Shown here piece after piece: positions 1 to 7,204 of a stretch of DNA of 64,000 bases. Positions within the stretch are counted from its first letter, which is position 1. Every line of letters begins with the position of its first letter. The notes below the pieces were generated by a model. It saw only the letters and a list, made by a program, of their open reading frames with translations. It did not search any database and had not been told where the DNA came from. The stretch is from VRUE01 sp036271315 (GTDB lineage: Bacteria; Actinomycetota; Thermoleophilia; Solirubrobacterales; 70-9): NCBI GenBank assembly GCA_036271315.1, contig DATBAV010000038.1:62001-126000 (forward strand), read 5' to 3'. Made by a program: the position numbers and the translations under genes.

Positions 1-2
1 TC

Positions 3-413
3 CCGGCTGTCGGCGTCCAGGACGATCCAAAGCGTGTACCGGCTCAATATCTTCAGGCTCTCGAAGAGGCCCTGGAGGGAGATGTAGATGTAACGCTCGT
101 CTCGGTGTCTTGCGAGGAGGCGAAGCAGTACTGCACAGAGAGAGGTTTGAAAGAGGGTAGCTCTGAGGCACTGACATGGATTGAGTCAAGACTAAAAGAG
201 CTTGACGGTCGATTTGACACGCTAACGTGGATCACAGTTCCTGGTGATCAGATCACCATCAATGTGTGCCACAACGAGTCGGCTGCCTTGATGTATCACA
301 TGGCCCTAGCAAGCGACGAAGGCTCTGGTTTTAAGAGCACTGACGCCCGAATTATCGACGTTGCGAAGGGAGGGTTTGAACGCTACGAAGAGTACAACGG
401 GAACACGGTTTGA
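3..413 (+). CDS. Hypothetical protein, 5' end outside the window
   Basis: The frame is open from position 3, the first complete codon, to the TGA ending at 413, so the gene enters from outside the window. A GTG at 105 is an internal candidate start, but codons before it still look protein-like, so I read a truncated gene. The visible part is about 136 residues, soluble and acidic, with several Cys (SCEEAKQYC) and no signal peptide or membrane segment. I do not recognise the family. Base composition is clearly less GC-rich than the rest of the window, and third positions are mixed, which fits an accessory or transferred gene. The neighbour at 661 is on the other strand. Confidence 0.55.
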   Translation, partial: PAVGVQDDPKRVPAQYLQALEEALEGDVDVTLVSVSCEEAKQYCTERGLKEGSSEALTWIESRLKELDGRFDTLTWITVPGDQITINVCHNESAALMYHMALASDEGSGFKSTDARIIDVAKGGFERYEEYNGNTV

Positions 414-660
414 GTTTCTCAGGCAGAGCGTCTTTAAGTGCACCCTGGCGGGACGCTTCGTAGTCTAGGCTCCATCTCGCGCTGACCCCACTGAACTCCA
501 TGGATCGTGATGCGGTAGCTTCGTTTCTCGTTGCGCAGCGGTGCGTCAGTCGCACTCGGACCTAGCTGGAAACAATCGACTTAGCCGGACCCGCGTTCCG
601 CATGGAGGCGCCGAGATTTGCTGAAAGAGGGCGGCCACTACCAGGGCGATCGCTGCCTGT
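414..660. other. Spacer with no recognised feature
   Basis: This 247-base stretch separates the low-GC hypothetical gene from the minus-strand MBL gene. I see no convincing ORF, tRNA, terminator hairpin with a T run, or repeat shared with other parts of the window. Short frames on both strands lack plausible starts and protein-like composition. Confidence 0.4.
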
Positions 661-1665
661 CTATCCGGTCGCCTCGTAGCGGATCACCTCCCCGTCCTCG
701 GCTTCCCGCACCCGCCCCTCGTTGACCAACAAATCGGCGTGGCCGATCACCTCGGAGAGGGTGAGGAAGGCCTGGGTGACGGCGACGTTGCCCCAGATCG
801 CCTGGGCGATCTCGAAGCCGCTGCGCGGCTGCTCGGCGATCAGCTTGTAGATCTTCTCCTTGCGGCGTTCGTGCTTGGCAATGCGGTCGTCGATCAGGGC
901 GGCGTGGTCGGTGATCGGCTCGCCGTGGCCGGAGAGGACGATCTCGACCGGCATCTCGCGCGTCTTGCGCATCGACTCGATGTAGGTGACCAGGGCCTGG
1001 GGGCGCTCGCTGGAGCCATCGAGCGGGCGGCTGATCAGCGGGTTGGAGGAGATGTGGGCGATCAGGTGATCGGCGGCGATCAGGATCTTGCGCTCCTCGT
1101 CCCAGAAGACGGTGTCGGAGGGGCTGTGGCCCGGGCGGTGGATGGCCCGCAGGTTGCGATCACCGAAGCTGAGCACCTCGCCGTCCCCGAGCGGCTCGGT
1201 CACCTCGACGTGCGAGCCCCAGCCGCGGAAGCTGCGCGAGACGCTGCGCAGCGCCACGGTCACCTCTTCAGGGATGCCGTTGCGCAGCATCAACTCGACC
1301 GCGAAGCGGTCCTCGGCCTCGGCGTCCTCGTCGAAGTTGGCCAGGCGCTCGGTGGCGGCGCCGAGCGCGGCGACCTTGGCGCCGGAGCGCTGGACGACGA
1401 TCTCGGCCAAGCCGAGGTGGTCGATGTGCTGGTGGGTGATCACCAGCAGCTCGAGGTCCTCGATCGCGTGGCCGCGCTCAGCCAGCTGCGACTGCAGCTC
1501 GTCGAGCGCCTTACCGGAGTTGGGCCCGGTGTCGATCAGGGTCAACGGCTCGTCCTCGAGCAGGTAGCAGTTGACCCGCCCGACCGCGAAGGGAGTGGGG
1601 ATGCGCAGGCAGTGGATCCCGGCCAGCGCCGCTTGCTCCAATGCCTGCTCGGGCGTCAAGGTCAC
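661..1665 (-). CDS. MBL-fold metallohydrolase (LACTB2/GloB-like)
   Basis: This 334-residue metallo-beta-lactamase-fold hydrolase has the metal-binding motif THQHIDH (HxHxDH) after an N-terminal strand ending LIDTGPN. Further metal ligands are in RPGHSPSD and SGHGEP, and the C-terminal ~80 residues look like the winged-helix tail of LACTB2-type proteins. The GTG at 1665 is chosen because it overlaps the TGA of the upstream phosphomutase (GTGA). The longer frame to 1785 would only translate the phosphomutase out of frame. It is the last gene of the minus-strand HIT-phosphomutase-MBL run. The substrate is unknown; thioester, RNA or lactone hydrolysis are all possible. Confidence 0.8.
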   Translation of the reverse strand: MTLTPEQALEQAALAGIHCLRIPTPFAVGRVNCYLLEDEPLTLIDTGPNSGKALDELQSQLAERGHAIEDLELLVITHQHIDHLGLAEIVVQRSGAKVAALGAATERLANFDEDAEAEDRFAVELMLRNGIPEEVTVALRSVSRSFRGWGSHVEVTEPLGDGEVLSFGDRNLRAIHRPGHSPSDTVFWDEERKILIAADHLIAHISSNPLISRPLDGSSERPQALVTYIESMRKTREMPVEIVLSGHGEPITDHAALIDDRIAKHERRKEKIYKLIAEQPRSGFEIAQAIWGNVAVTQAFLTLSEVIGHADLLVNEGRVREAEDGEVIRYEATG

Positions 1666-3044
1666 GCGCGGATCAGCCCGAGCACCTCGTCGCGCTTGGC
1701 CTTCATGTCCTCGCGCGAGACCAGTGACTCGAGGTTGAGGCGCAGCAGCGGCTCGGTGTTCGAGGGCCGCACGTTGAAGTGCCACTCGGGGTAGTCGACC
1801 GAAATTCCGTCGAGGGTGGCCTGCTTGCCGTCGCCGTAGCGCTCGGTGATCTCGGTGATCTTCGCCGCCGGGTCGGCGACCTCGGAGTTGATCTCACCGG
1901 AGATGAAGTAGCGCGAGCGGAACTCGGCCATCAGCTCGCCCAGCGAGCGGCCGTCGACCGAGAGCAGCTCCAGCACCAGCAGTGCCGGGATCGTGCCCGA
2001 GTCGGCGTTCCAGAAATCGCGGAAGTAGTAGTGACCGGAGACCTCACCGCCGAAGACCGCACCCTCCTCGCGCATCCGCGCCTTGAAGAAGGCGTGACCG
2101 ACGCGCGAGAGGTCCGAGCGGCCGCCCTCGGCGGCGACCAGGTCGGGCACGGCCCGGCTCGAGCGCGGGTCATAGAGGATCGTCGAGCCGGGATTCTTGA
2201 CCAGTGCCGCACGGGCGAGCAAGGCACAGATGAAGTCACCGTCGCAGAACTCGCCGTTGCCGTCGATGAAGAAGCAGCGGTCGGCGTCGCCGTCCCAGGC
2301 GATGCCGAGGTCCGCTCCGGAGGCGCGCACCCGGTCGATGATCATCAGCCGGTTCTCCTCCAGCAGCGGGTTGGGCTCGTGGTCGGGGAACTCGCCGTTG
2401 GGCTCGAAGTACATCTCCTCCAGCTCGAGCGGCAGCTTCTCCAGGATCGGCCCGACCATCGGCCCGCCCATGCCGTTGCCGCCGTCGACGACGACCTTCA
2501 TCGGTTTGACCTTGGCTGGATCGATGAAAGAGAGAGCGTGGGCGCGGAACTCCTCCCAGATATCGGCCTCCTCCAGCGAGCCGCCGCCGGGGGCGTGTCC
2601 GAGCCCGGCCTCGATCTCGGCCTTGACGTCGCCGATCCCGGCGTCGCCGGAGAGCGGCAGGGCGCCCTCGCGGACCAGCTTCACGCCGGTGTAGGCCTTG
2701 GGGTTGTGCGAGGCGGTGACCATCGCGCCGCCGTCGAGCCTGCGCGAGCCGACCAGGTGGTAGAGCATCTCGGTCGCGACCATGCCGGCGTCGACCACGG
2801 TGGCACCCTCGAAGATCAGCCCGTCGCGCAGCTCAGCCGCCATCGCCGGCGCGGTCAGGCGCATGTCGCGGCCGAGCCCGACCCGCAGCTCGCCGGTCGG
2901 CTTGCCGCGCAGCTTGCCCAGCACGCGGGCGAAGGCGCGGCCGATCGCGTGCGCGGTGGTCTCGTTCATTTCCTCGCCGTAGAGGCCGCGGATGTCGTAG
3001 GCCTTGAAGATCCCCGGCGGGGCCAGGATCGGTTGCTCGCTCAA
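1662..3044 (-). CDS. manB: Phosphomannomutase/phosphoglucomutase
   Basis: This 460-residue alpha-D-phosphohexomutase interconverts hexose 6- and 1-phosphates to supply precursors for sugar nucleotides. The N-terminal substrate motif KAYDIRGLYGE, the active-site phosphoserine loop TASHNPKAYTG, the Mg-binding loop WDGDADRCFF and the C-terminal phosphate-binding region RPSNTEPLLRLN appear in the usual order, and the length is normal for the family. The start is a TTG at 3044 that overlaps the TGA of the HIT gene (TTGA), so the two are translationally coupled. Mannose versus glucose preference cannot be read from sequence. Confidence 0.92.
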   Translation of the reverse strand: MSEQPILAPPGIFKAYDIRGLYGEEMNETTAHAIGRAFARVLGKLRGKPTGELRVGLGRDMRLTAPAMAAELRDGLIFEGATVVDAGMVATEMLYHLVGSRRLDGGAMVTASHNPKAYTGVKLVREGALPLSGDAGIGDVKAEIEAGLGHAPGGGSLEEADIWEEFRAHALSFIDPAKVKPMKVVVDGGNGMGGPMVGPILEKLPLELEEMYFEPNGEFPDHEPNPLLEENRLMIIDRVRASGADLGIAWDGDADRCFFIDGNGEFCDGDFICALLARAALVKNPGSTILYDPRSSRAVPDLVAAEGGRSDLSRVGHAFFKARMREEGAVFGGEVSGHYYFRDFWNADSGTIPALLVLELLSVDGRSLGELMAEFRSRYFISGEINSEVADPAAKITEITERYGDGKQATLDGISVDYPEWHFNVRPSNTEPLLRLNLESLVSREDMKAKRDEVLGLIRA

Positions 3045-3529
3045 AATGCTCCCTTCAACGCCTCGTAGCTCTGCTCCAGTGTCTGCGGCATCACCCTGGT
3101 GTCGGCGATGACCGGCATGAAGTTGGTGTCGCCGCCCCAGCGAGGGACGACGTGCATGTGGATGTGGTGCTCGACCCCGGCCCCGGCGACGCGTCCCTGG
3201 TTGAAGCCGACGTTGTAGCCGTGCGGGCTGTAGACCTGCTCGAGCCGATTCATCGCCCGCTGCGCGAACCCCATCATCTCCGCCACGGCCTCGGCCGGCA
3301 GCTCCTGGATCCGGCCGATGTGCGCGTAGGGCGCCACCATCAGGTGGCCGTTCGTGTACGGGAAGAGGTTGAGGATGACGAAGCTGTGCTCGCCGCGGTG
3401 GACGATCAGGTTCTCCTCATCGTCATCCGCCGCCGGCTTGGCGCAGAAGATGCACTCCTCCTCGTTGTCCTTGGCTGCGTCCTTCACGTAGGCGAGGCGC
3501 CAGGGCGCCCAGATGCGGAAATTTGCCAC
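3041..3529 (-). CDS. HIT-family nucleotide hydrolase/phosphorylase
   Basis: This 162-residue histidine-triad protein carries the catalytic triad HHIHMHVVPRW. A CIFC motif near residue 27 suggests a structural metal site, as in the actinobacterial Ap4A phosphorylase-like HIT subgroup. It probably cleaves dinucleoside polyphosphates or related nucleotide adducts. The GTG start at 3529 lies 9 nt downstream of TAGCCT (3544-3539, minus), which overlaps the TAG stop of corA, so it may have its own leaderless transcript as well as following corA. It overlaps the phosphomutase by 4 bp. Confidence 0.88.
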   Translation of the reverse strand: MANFRIWAPWRLAYVKDAAKDNEEECIFCAKPAADDDEENLIVHRGEHSFVILNLFPYTNGHLMVAPYAHIGRIQELPAEAVAEMMGFAQRAMNRLEQVYSPHGYNVGFNQGRVAGAGVEHHIHMHVVPRWGGDTNFMPVIADTRVMPQTLEQSYEALKGAF

Positions 3530-3541
3530 GGGTCGCGCAGG

Positions 3542-4555
3542 CTACAGCCAGCCGCGCTTGCGGAAGTAAGCGACCGTGCCGATCAGGATCGCGAACATGA
3601 CGCCGACGATGATCCAGAAGGCCTCGATGCTGCGCTCGCCGGGCACCCCCGAGTTCATTCCCCAGATCGTTCCGATCAGGGTCAGCGGCAGGACGATGAC
3701 GCTGATCGAGGTGAGCACGCGGAGGATGTCGTTGAGGCGGTGGGAGATAACCGACTCGTTGGTCTCGGCTAGCGCCTCGACCACCTCCTTGTAGTTCTCG
3801 AGCATGTCCCAGATCCGCTCGTGGGCGTCGACGATGTCGTCGAAGTAGATCTCGAGGTCGAGGTCGGTGGCGAGGTAGCGCTGCTTGACCTTCTCCAGAT
3901 CGCGCAGCACCGGCCGCTGCGGGCGGATCACCTTGCGGAAGTTGATGATCTCCTGCTTGACGTTGGAGATGTCGCGCACGACCTCATCCGAGCGTCCCTC
4001 GAAGATGTCGTCCTCGAGTGCGTCGAGCTTGTTGCCGATCTTGCGCAGCATCGGGAAGCAGTAGTCGAAGCTGTCGTCGACCAGGCGGTAGAGCAGGTAG
4101 CCCGAGCCGCGCGAGAAGATCTGCTCGCGCAGCTCCTCCTTTGCCCGGCAACGCTCGAACAGGTACTCGACCGGCTGCAGCGGCTGGTTGGGGATCGTCA
4201 CCACGTAGCCGGGACCGACGAAGAGGTCGAGCTCGCCAGTGCCCAGGCGGCCGGCCGCCGGGTCGAAGATCGGGAAGTGGAGGACAATGAAGAGGTAATC
4301 GTCGTAGACGTCGATCTTCGGCCGCTGGTTGCGCGAGAGCACATCCTCGAGGTCGAGGGCGTGGAAGTCGAAGTTCTCCTCGAGCCAGGTGCGCTCCAGG
4401 GCGCCGGGGTGCTCGATGTTGACCCAGCGCAGGCCGGCCGAGTCGATCTGCTCGACGTTGGGAGTCTGCGGCAGCTCAGCCTGAGCTGCCGCAGAGATGA
4501 GCTCGTCGCGCCGGCCGACGCGTCGCAGCCTCGGCTTCGGAAGGTTCGGCATCAT
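3542..4555 (-). CDS. corA: CorA-type Mg2+/Co2+ transporter
   Basis: This 337-residue CorA protein has a large cytosolic N-terminal domain and long alpha helices. Near the C-terminus are two membrane segments with the signature GMN motif at the end of the first (TIWGMNSGVPGE), followed by the second segment and a short basic tail (RKRGWL). Homopentamers form a divalent-cation channel in the plasma membrane. Two consecutive ATGs (4555 and 4552) are possible starts. It is transcribed divergently from the SAM-riboswitch operon. Confidence 0.93.
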   Translation of the reverse strand: MMPNLPKPRLRRVGRRDELISAAAQAELPQTPNVEQIDSAGLRWVNIEHPGALERTWLEENFDFHALDLEDVLSRNQRPKIDVYDDYLFIVLHFPIFDPAAGRLGTGELDLFVGPGYVVTIPNQPLQPVEYLFERCRAKEELREQIFSRGSGYLLYRLVDDSFDYCFPMLRKIGNKLDALEDDIFEGRSDEVVRDISNVKQEIINFRKVIRPQRPVLRDLEKVKQRYLATDLDLEIYFDDIVDAHERIWDMLENYKEVVEALAETNESVISHRLNDILRVLTSISVIVLPLTLIGTIWGMNSGVPGERSIEAFWIIVGVMFAILIGTVAYFRKRGWL

Positions 4556-4660
4556 TCACGCTCATCGTCTCGTCGGGCATTGCGCGCACAAGGTTAGCCG
4601 TCGATTCGCACCAAGGTGTGAACGAAGTTTCCCCTGGTATGGTTCATGCCTACATAAGCG

Positions 4661-4778
4661 CCACATCTAGAGGGGTGGAGGGACTGGCCCGATGAAACCC
4701 CGGCAACCGCCCCGGACCAACAGGTTCGGGGGAGGTGCCAACTCCAGCAGGTCAAGTTAGAAGGCCTGGAAGATGTGG
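4661..4778 (+). ncRNA. SAM-I (S-box) riboswitch aptamer
   Basis: A perfect 8-bp P1 helix closes the element: CCACATCT at 4661-4668 pairs with AGATGTGG at 4771-4778. Inside is the S-box core: AGAGGGGTGGAGGGACTGG followed by GATGAAACCCCGGCAACC, then GGTGCCAACTCC and CAGCAGGTC before the 3' P1 strand. The known role of this class is binding S-adenosylmethionine and switching off methionine or SAM synthesis genes. Here it precedes a threonine-synthase-like enzyme and a sulfur carrier, which indicates a methionine-pathway role for them. Confidence 0.92.
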
Positions 4779-4825
4779 GGAAAGTCCGATCGGACCTCTG
4801 CCCCACAAAAGGCGGAGGTTTTTTT
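4774..4825 (+). terminator. SAM riboswitch expression platform: antiterminator and Rho-independent terminator
   Basis: The terminator hairpin pairs CCTCTGCC (4795-4802) with GGCGGAGG (4811-4818), with one G-T pair, followed by seven T (4819-4825). In the alternative fold, TGTGGGG (4774-4780, the 3' side of P1) pairs perfectly with CCCCACA (4801-4807), enclosing a small GTCCGATCGGAC hairpin and disrupting the terminator. SAM binding would stabilise P1 and release the terminator, an OFF switch. Confidence 0.85.
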
Positions 4826-4858
4826 GTTGGCGGTAACGCAACGAGAGGGAAAGATCGG

Positions 4859-6091
4859 ATGGCAATCGAGAATCTAAAGTGCAAGGAGTGCGGGGCGACC
4901 TATGACCTCGGCGCGCACTTCGCTTGCGAGAACTGCTTCGGGCCGCTGGAAGTGGCCTACGACTACTCGGCGCTCGACCCAGCGGAGACCAAGCGCAAGA
5001 TCCAGGCCGGCTCGCAGGGCATCTGGCGCTACGCCGACTTCCTGCCCTTCGAGGGCCGCCCCGGCGACCCGCTAGAGCCCGGCCTGACACCGCTGCTGCG
5101 CGCCGACCGCCTGGCCGAACGGCTTGGGGTGGAAGCCGAGATCTGGATCAAGAACGACGCCGCCAACCCGACCCACTCCTTCAAGGACCGCGTCGTCGCC
5201 GTCGCCGTGGCCAAGGCGCAGGAGCTGGGCTTCGAGACCGTCGCCTGCGCCTCGACCGGCAACCTCGCCAACGCGGTCGCCGCTCACGCGGCTGCCGCCG
5301 GGCTTGCCTCCTACGTCTTCGTCCCCGCCAACCTGGAGGAGCAGAAGCTGCTCGCCACCGGCATCTACGGCACCAACCTGGTCGGCGTGCGCGGCAACTA
5401 CGACGACGTCAACCGCCTCTGCACCCAGCTCGCCGAAACTCGGCCCTGGGCTTTCGTCAACGTAAACCTGCGCCCCTACTACGCCGAGGGCTCGAAGACG
5501 CTCGCCTACGAGACCGCCGAGCAGCTCGGCTGGAAACTGCCCGATCGCGTTGTCTGCCCGATCGCCTCGGGCTCGCTCTTCACCAAGGTCGGTCGCGGCT
5601 TCCAGGAGTGGCTCGACATCGGCCTGGTCGAGGGCTCGCAGCCGGTCTTCAATGGCGCCCAGGCCGAGGGCTGCAGCCCGGTCGCCACCGCTTTCGCCGA
5701 AGGCTGGGATGTCTGCAAGCCGCAACGCCCGGACACGATCGCCAAGAGCCTGGCGATCGGCGACCCGGCCGACGGCCCCTACGCGGTCGAGCAGGCCCGC
5801 CGCACGGGCGGTGGGATCGACTCGGTCTCAGACGCGGAAATCCGCGACGCGATCAGCCTGCTGGCCGAGACCACGGGCATCTTCACCGAGACCGCTGGCG
5901 GCGTCACCGTCGGCGTGCTGAAGAAGCTCGCCGATCGCGGCGAGCTGGCCCCCGGCGAGCGCGTCGTCGTCTACATCACCGGCGAGGGGCTGAAGACGCT
6001 CGATGCGACCCGCGATAGGTTCCGCATGCACGAGATCGACCCCCACCTCGACAGCTTCGAGTCCGAGTTCGCCCAGGAGGTAAGCGTCTGA
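4859..6091 (+). CDS. metM: Threonine-synthase-like PLP enzyme, probable homocysteine synthase (MetM-like)
   Basis: This 410-residue PLP fold-type II enzyme has an N-terminal zinc ribbon (C8, C11, C23, C26) and the PLP lysine in THSFKDR (K109). A substrate loop STGNLANAV replaces the STGNTSAS of ordinary threonine synthases, and TETAGGVTVG lies near the C-terminus. The ATG at 4859 follows a GAGAGGGAAAG ribosome site; an in-frame ATG at 4775 lies inside the riboswitch and is rejected. The SAM-I riboswitch and the adjoining diglycine carrier fit the MetM/MetO route described in Streptomyces, in which O-phosphohomoserine plus a protein thiocarboxylate gives homocysteine. Plain threonine synthase is the alternative. 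Confidence 0.75.
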   Translation: MAIENLKCKECGATYDLGAHFACENCFGPLEVAYDYSALDPAETKRKIQAGSQGIWRYADFLPFEGRPGDPLEPGLTPLLRADRLAERLGVEAEIWIKNDAANPTHSFKDRVVAVAVAKAQELGFETVACASTGNLANAVAAHAAAAGLASYVFVPANLEEQKLLATGIYGTNLVGVRGNYDDVNRLCTQLAETRPWAFVNVNLRPYYAEGSKTLAYETAEQLGWKLPDRVVCPIASGSLFTKVGRGFQEWLDIGLVEGSQPVFNGAQAEGCSPVATAFAEGWDVCKPQRPDTIAKSLAIGDPADGPYAVEQARRTGGGIDSVSDAEIRDAISLLAETTGIFTETAGGVTVGVLKKLADRGELAPGERVVVYITGEGLKTLDATRDRFRMHEIDPHLDSFESEFAQEVSV

Positions 6092-6363
6092 TGGCAGTCA
6101 CCGTGAAGATCCCGACCCAGCTGCGCGCCGCCACCGACGGCCAGGCCGAGCTCGAGGTGACTGGCACCACCGTCGGCGAGGTGCTGGACGCGGTCTTCGA
6201 GGCCCATGGCACGCTGCGCGAGCGGATCACCCAGGACGGCGACCTGCGCCGCTTCGTCAACGTCTACGTCAGCGGTGAGGACATTCGTTTCCAACAGGGG
6301 CTGGAGACTCAGATCGACGATGGGGCAGAGGTCACGATCCTGCCGGCTGTCGCGGGTGGTTGA
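6091..6363 (+). CDS. metO: Ubiquitin-like sulfur carrier protein (MoaD/ThiS fold, MetO-like)
   Basis: This 90-residue beta-grasp protein ends in the diglycine tail LPAVAGG that in this superfamily is adenylated and converted to a thiocarboxylate. It starts one base inside the stop of the upstream PLP enzyme (TGATG), so the two are translationally coupled. That coupling and the shared SAM riboswitch argue for sulfur donation to homocysteine synthesis rather than to molybdopterin or thiamine. A CysO-like role in cysteine synthesis is the main alternative. No activating or sulfurtransferase enzyme is encoded next to it. Confidence 0.82.
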   Translation: MAVTVKIPTQLRAATDGQAELEVTGTTVGEVLDAVFEAHGTLRERITQDGDLRRFVNVYVSGEDIRFQQGLETQIDDGAEVTILPAVAGG

Positions 6364-6367
6364 GCGC

Positions 6368-6473
6368 TCATCCCGGTAGGGGTTCGCTTAACTTTTTCGG
6401 TGGAGAGTCTTGCCTGCTGGCGCCGCAAGGTTGGGGCGAAAAAGTACAAGACGCTTCACCCCTACCGGGATGA
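6368..6473 (+). repeat. Dispersed inverted-repeat element, family 1, copy A
   Basis: This 106-bp element has perfect 16-bp terminal inverted repeats (outer core ATCCCGGTAGGGGT / ACCCCTACCGGGAT). A second nested inverted repeat, ACTTTTTCG / CGAAAAAGT, flanks a GC-rich centre, followed by ACAAGACG. The same arms, nested repeat and spacing recur in opposite orientation at 55427-55536, and the core recurs at 51094-51207. It begins 5 bp after the metO stop, and its right arm contains the ATG of the next gene (6470). Confidence 0.85.
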
Positions 6474-7204
6474 CCGCTAAGCCTCCCGTCGTCATCCTCT
6501 GCGGAGGGCGTGGCACCCGTCTTCGGGAGCGCACCGAGACCGTTCCCAAGGCGCTCGTGGAGATTGGGGCGAAGCCGATTCTTTGGCATGTGATCGGCAT
6601 CTACGCCGCGCAGGGGTTTGAGCGTTTTTTGTTGGCGACCGGATACCTGGGCGAGATGGTCGAGGAGTTTGCCGCAGTCGAGAGTTGGCCCGGAAGGGTG
6701 GAGGTCGAGTGCGTTGACACCGGCCTTGACACGCCGACGGGCGGGCGGATTGCCCGGCTCGGCGAACGGCTGGGAGCAGGGACCTTCTGTGCCACCTACG
6801 CCGACGGAGTTGCCGATATCGACCTCGATGCACTCCTGACCAGCCATCGGGCGCAGGAAGCGCTCGGCACGGTGACAGTCGTGCAGCCCCACCTGCAATG
6901 GGGGGTGGCCGAGATCGGAGCCGACGACAAGGTCGAGGGCTTCGTCGAGAAGCCGCGCAGCGAGCACTGGATCAATGGCGGCTTCTTCTGCTTCGAGCCG
7001 GGTGCGCTGGAGTACATAGGCACCGACAGCGTGCTCGAGCGCGAGCCGCTGGAGCGACTTGCCGAGGACGGTCAGTTGGGCGCCTACCGACACGAGGGCT
7101 TCTGGGACTGCATGGACACCTATAAGGATGCGGTCGAGCTGAACGACCTTTGGTCGAGCGGCGAGCCGCCTTGGACGGTTTGGGCCGAGGCTGTCGCGCA
7201 ATGA
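6470..7204 (+). CDS. Sugar-1-phosphate nucleotidyltransferase, RfbF-like (glucose-1-phosphate cytidylyltransferase)
   Basis: This 244-residue nucleotidyltransferase has the N-terminal loop LCGGRGTRLRERTE and the lysine motif VPKALVEIGAKPILWHVIGIY. Later segments WINGGFFCFEPG, EREPLERLAEDG and GFWDCMDT match the glucose-1-phosphate cytidylyltransferase (RfbF) pattern. It would make CDP-glucose or a related activated sugar for surface polysaccharide. The ATG at 6470 lies within the right arm of repeat copy A. Translation further upstream would run through the repeat, so this start is preferred. It overlaps the following dehydratase (ATGA). Confidence 0.83.
   Translation: MTAKPPVVILCGGRGTRLRERTETVPKALVEIGAKPILWHVIGIYAAQGFERFLLATGYLGEMVEEFAAVESWPGRVEVECVDTGLDTPTGGRIARLGERLGAGTFCATYADGVADIDLDALLTSHRAQEALGTVTVVQPHLQWGVAEIGADDKVEGFVEKPRSEHWINGGFFCFEPGALEYIGTDSVLEREPLERLAEDGQLGAYRHEGFWDCMDTYKDAVELNDLWSSGEPPWTVWAEAVAQ

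Noticed and set aside
4615..4645. Promoter (TATGGT at 4638) for the riboswitch operon
   Set aside because: A weak -10 is visible, but I could not place a -35 at suitable spacing, so it is not listed as a feature.
4775..4858. ATG at 4775 as start of the MetM-like gene
   Set aside because: It lies in the riboswitch P1 strand and would translate the terminator. The zinc-ribbon N-terminus begins at 4859 after a ribosome site.
6368..6473. Repeat family 1 as an insertion sequence
   Set aside because: Elements are about 110 bp with no coding capacity and no transposase in the window. They are described as dispersed inverted-repeat elements instead.
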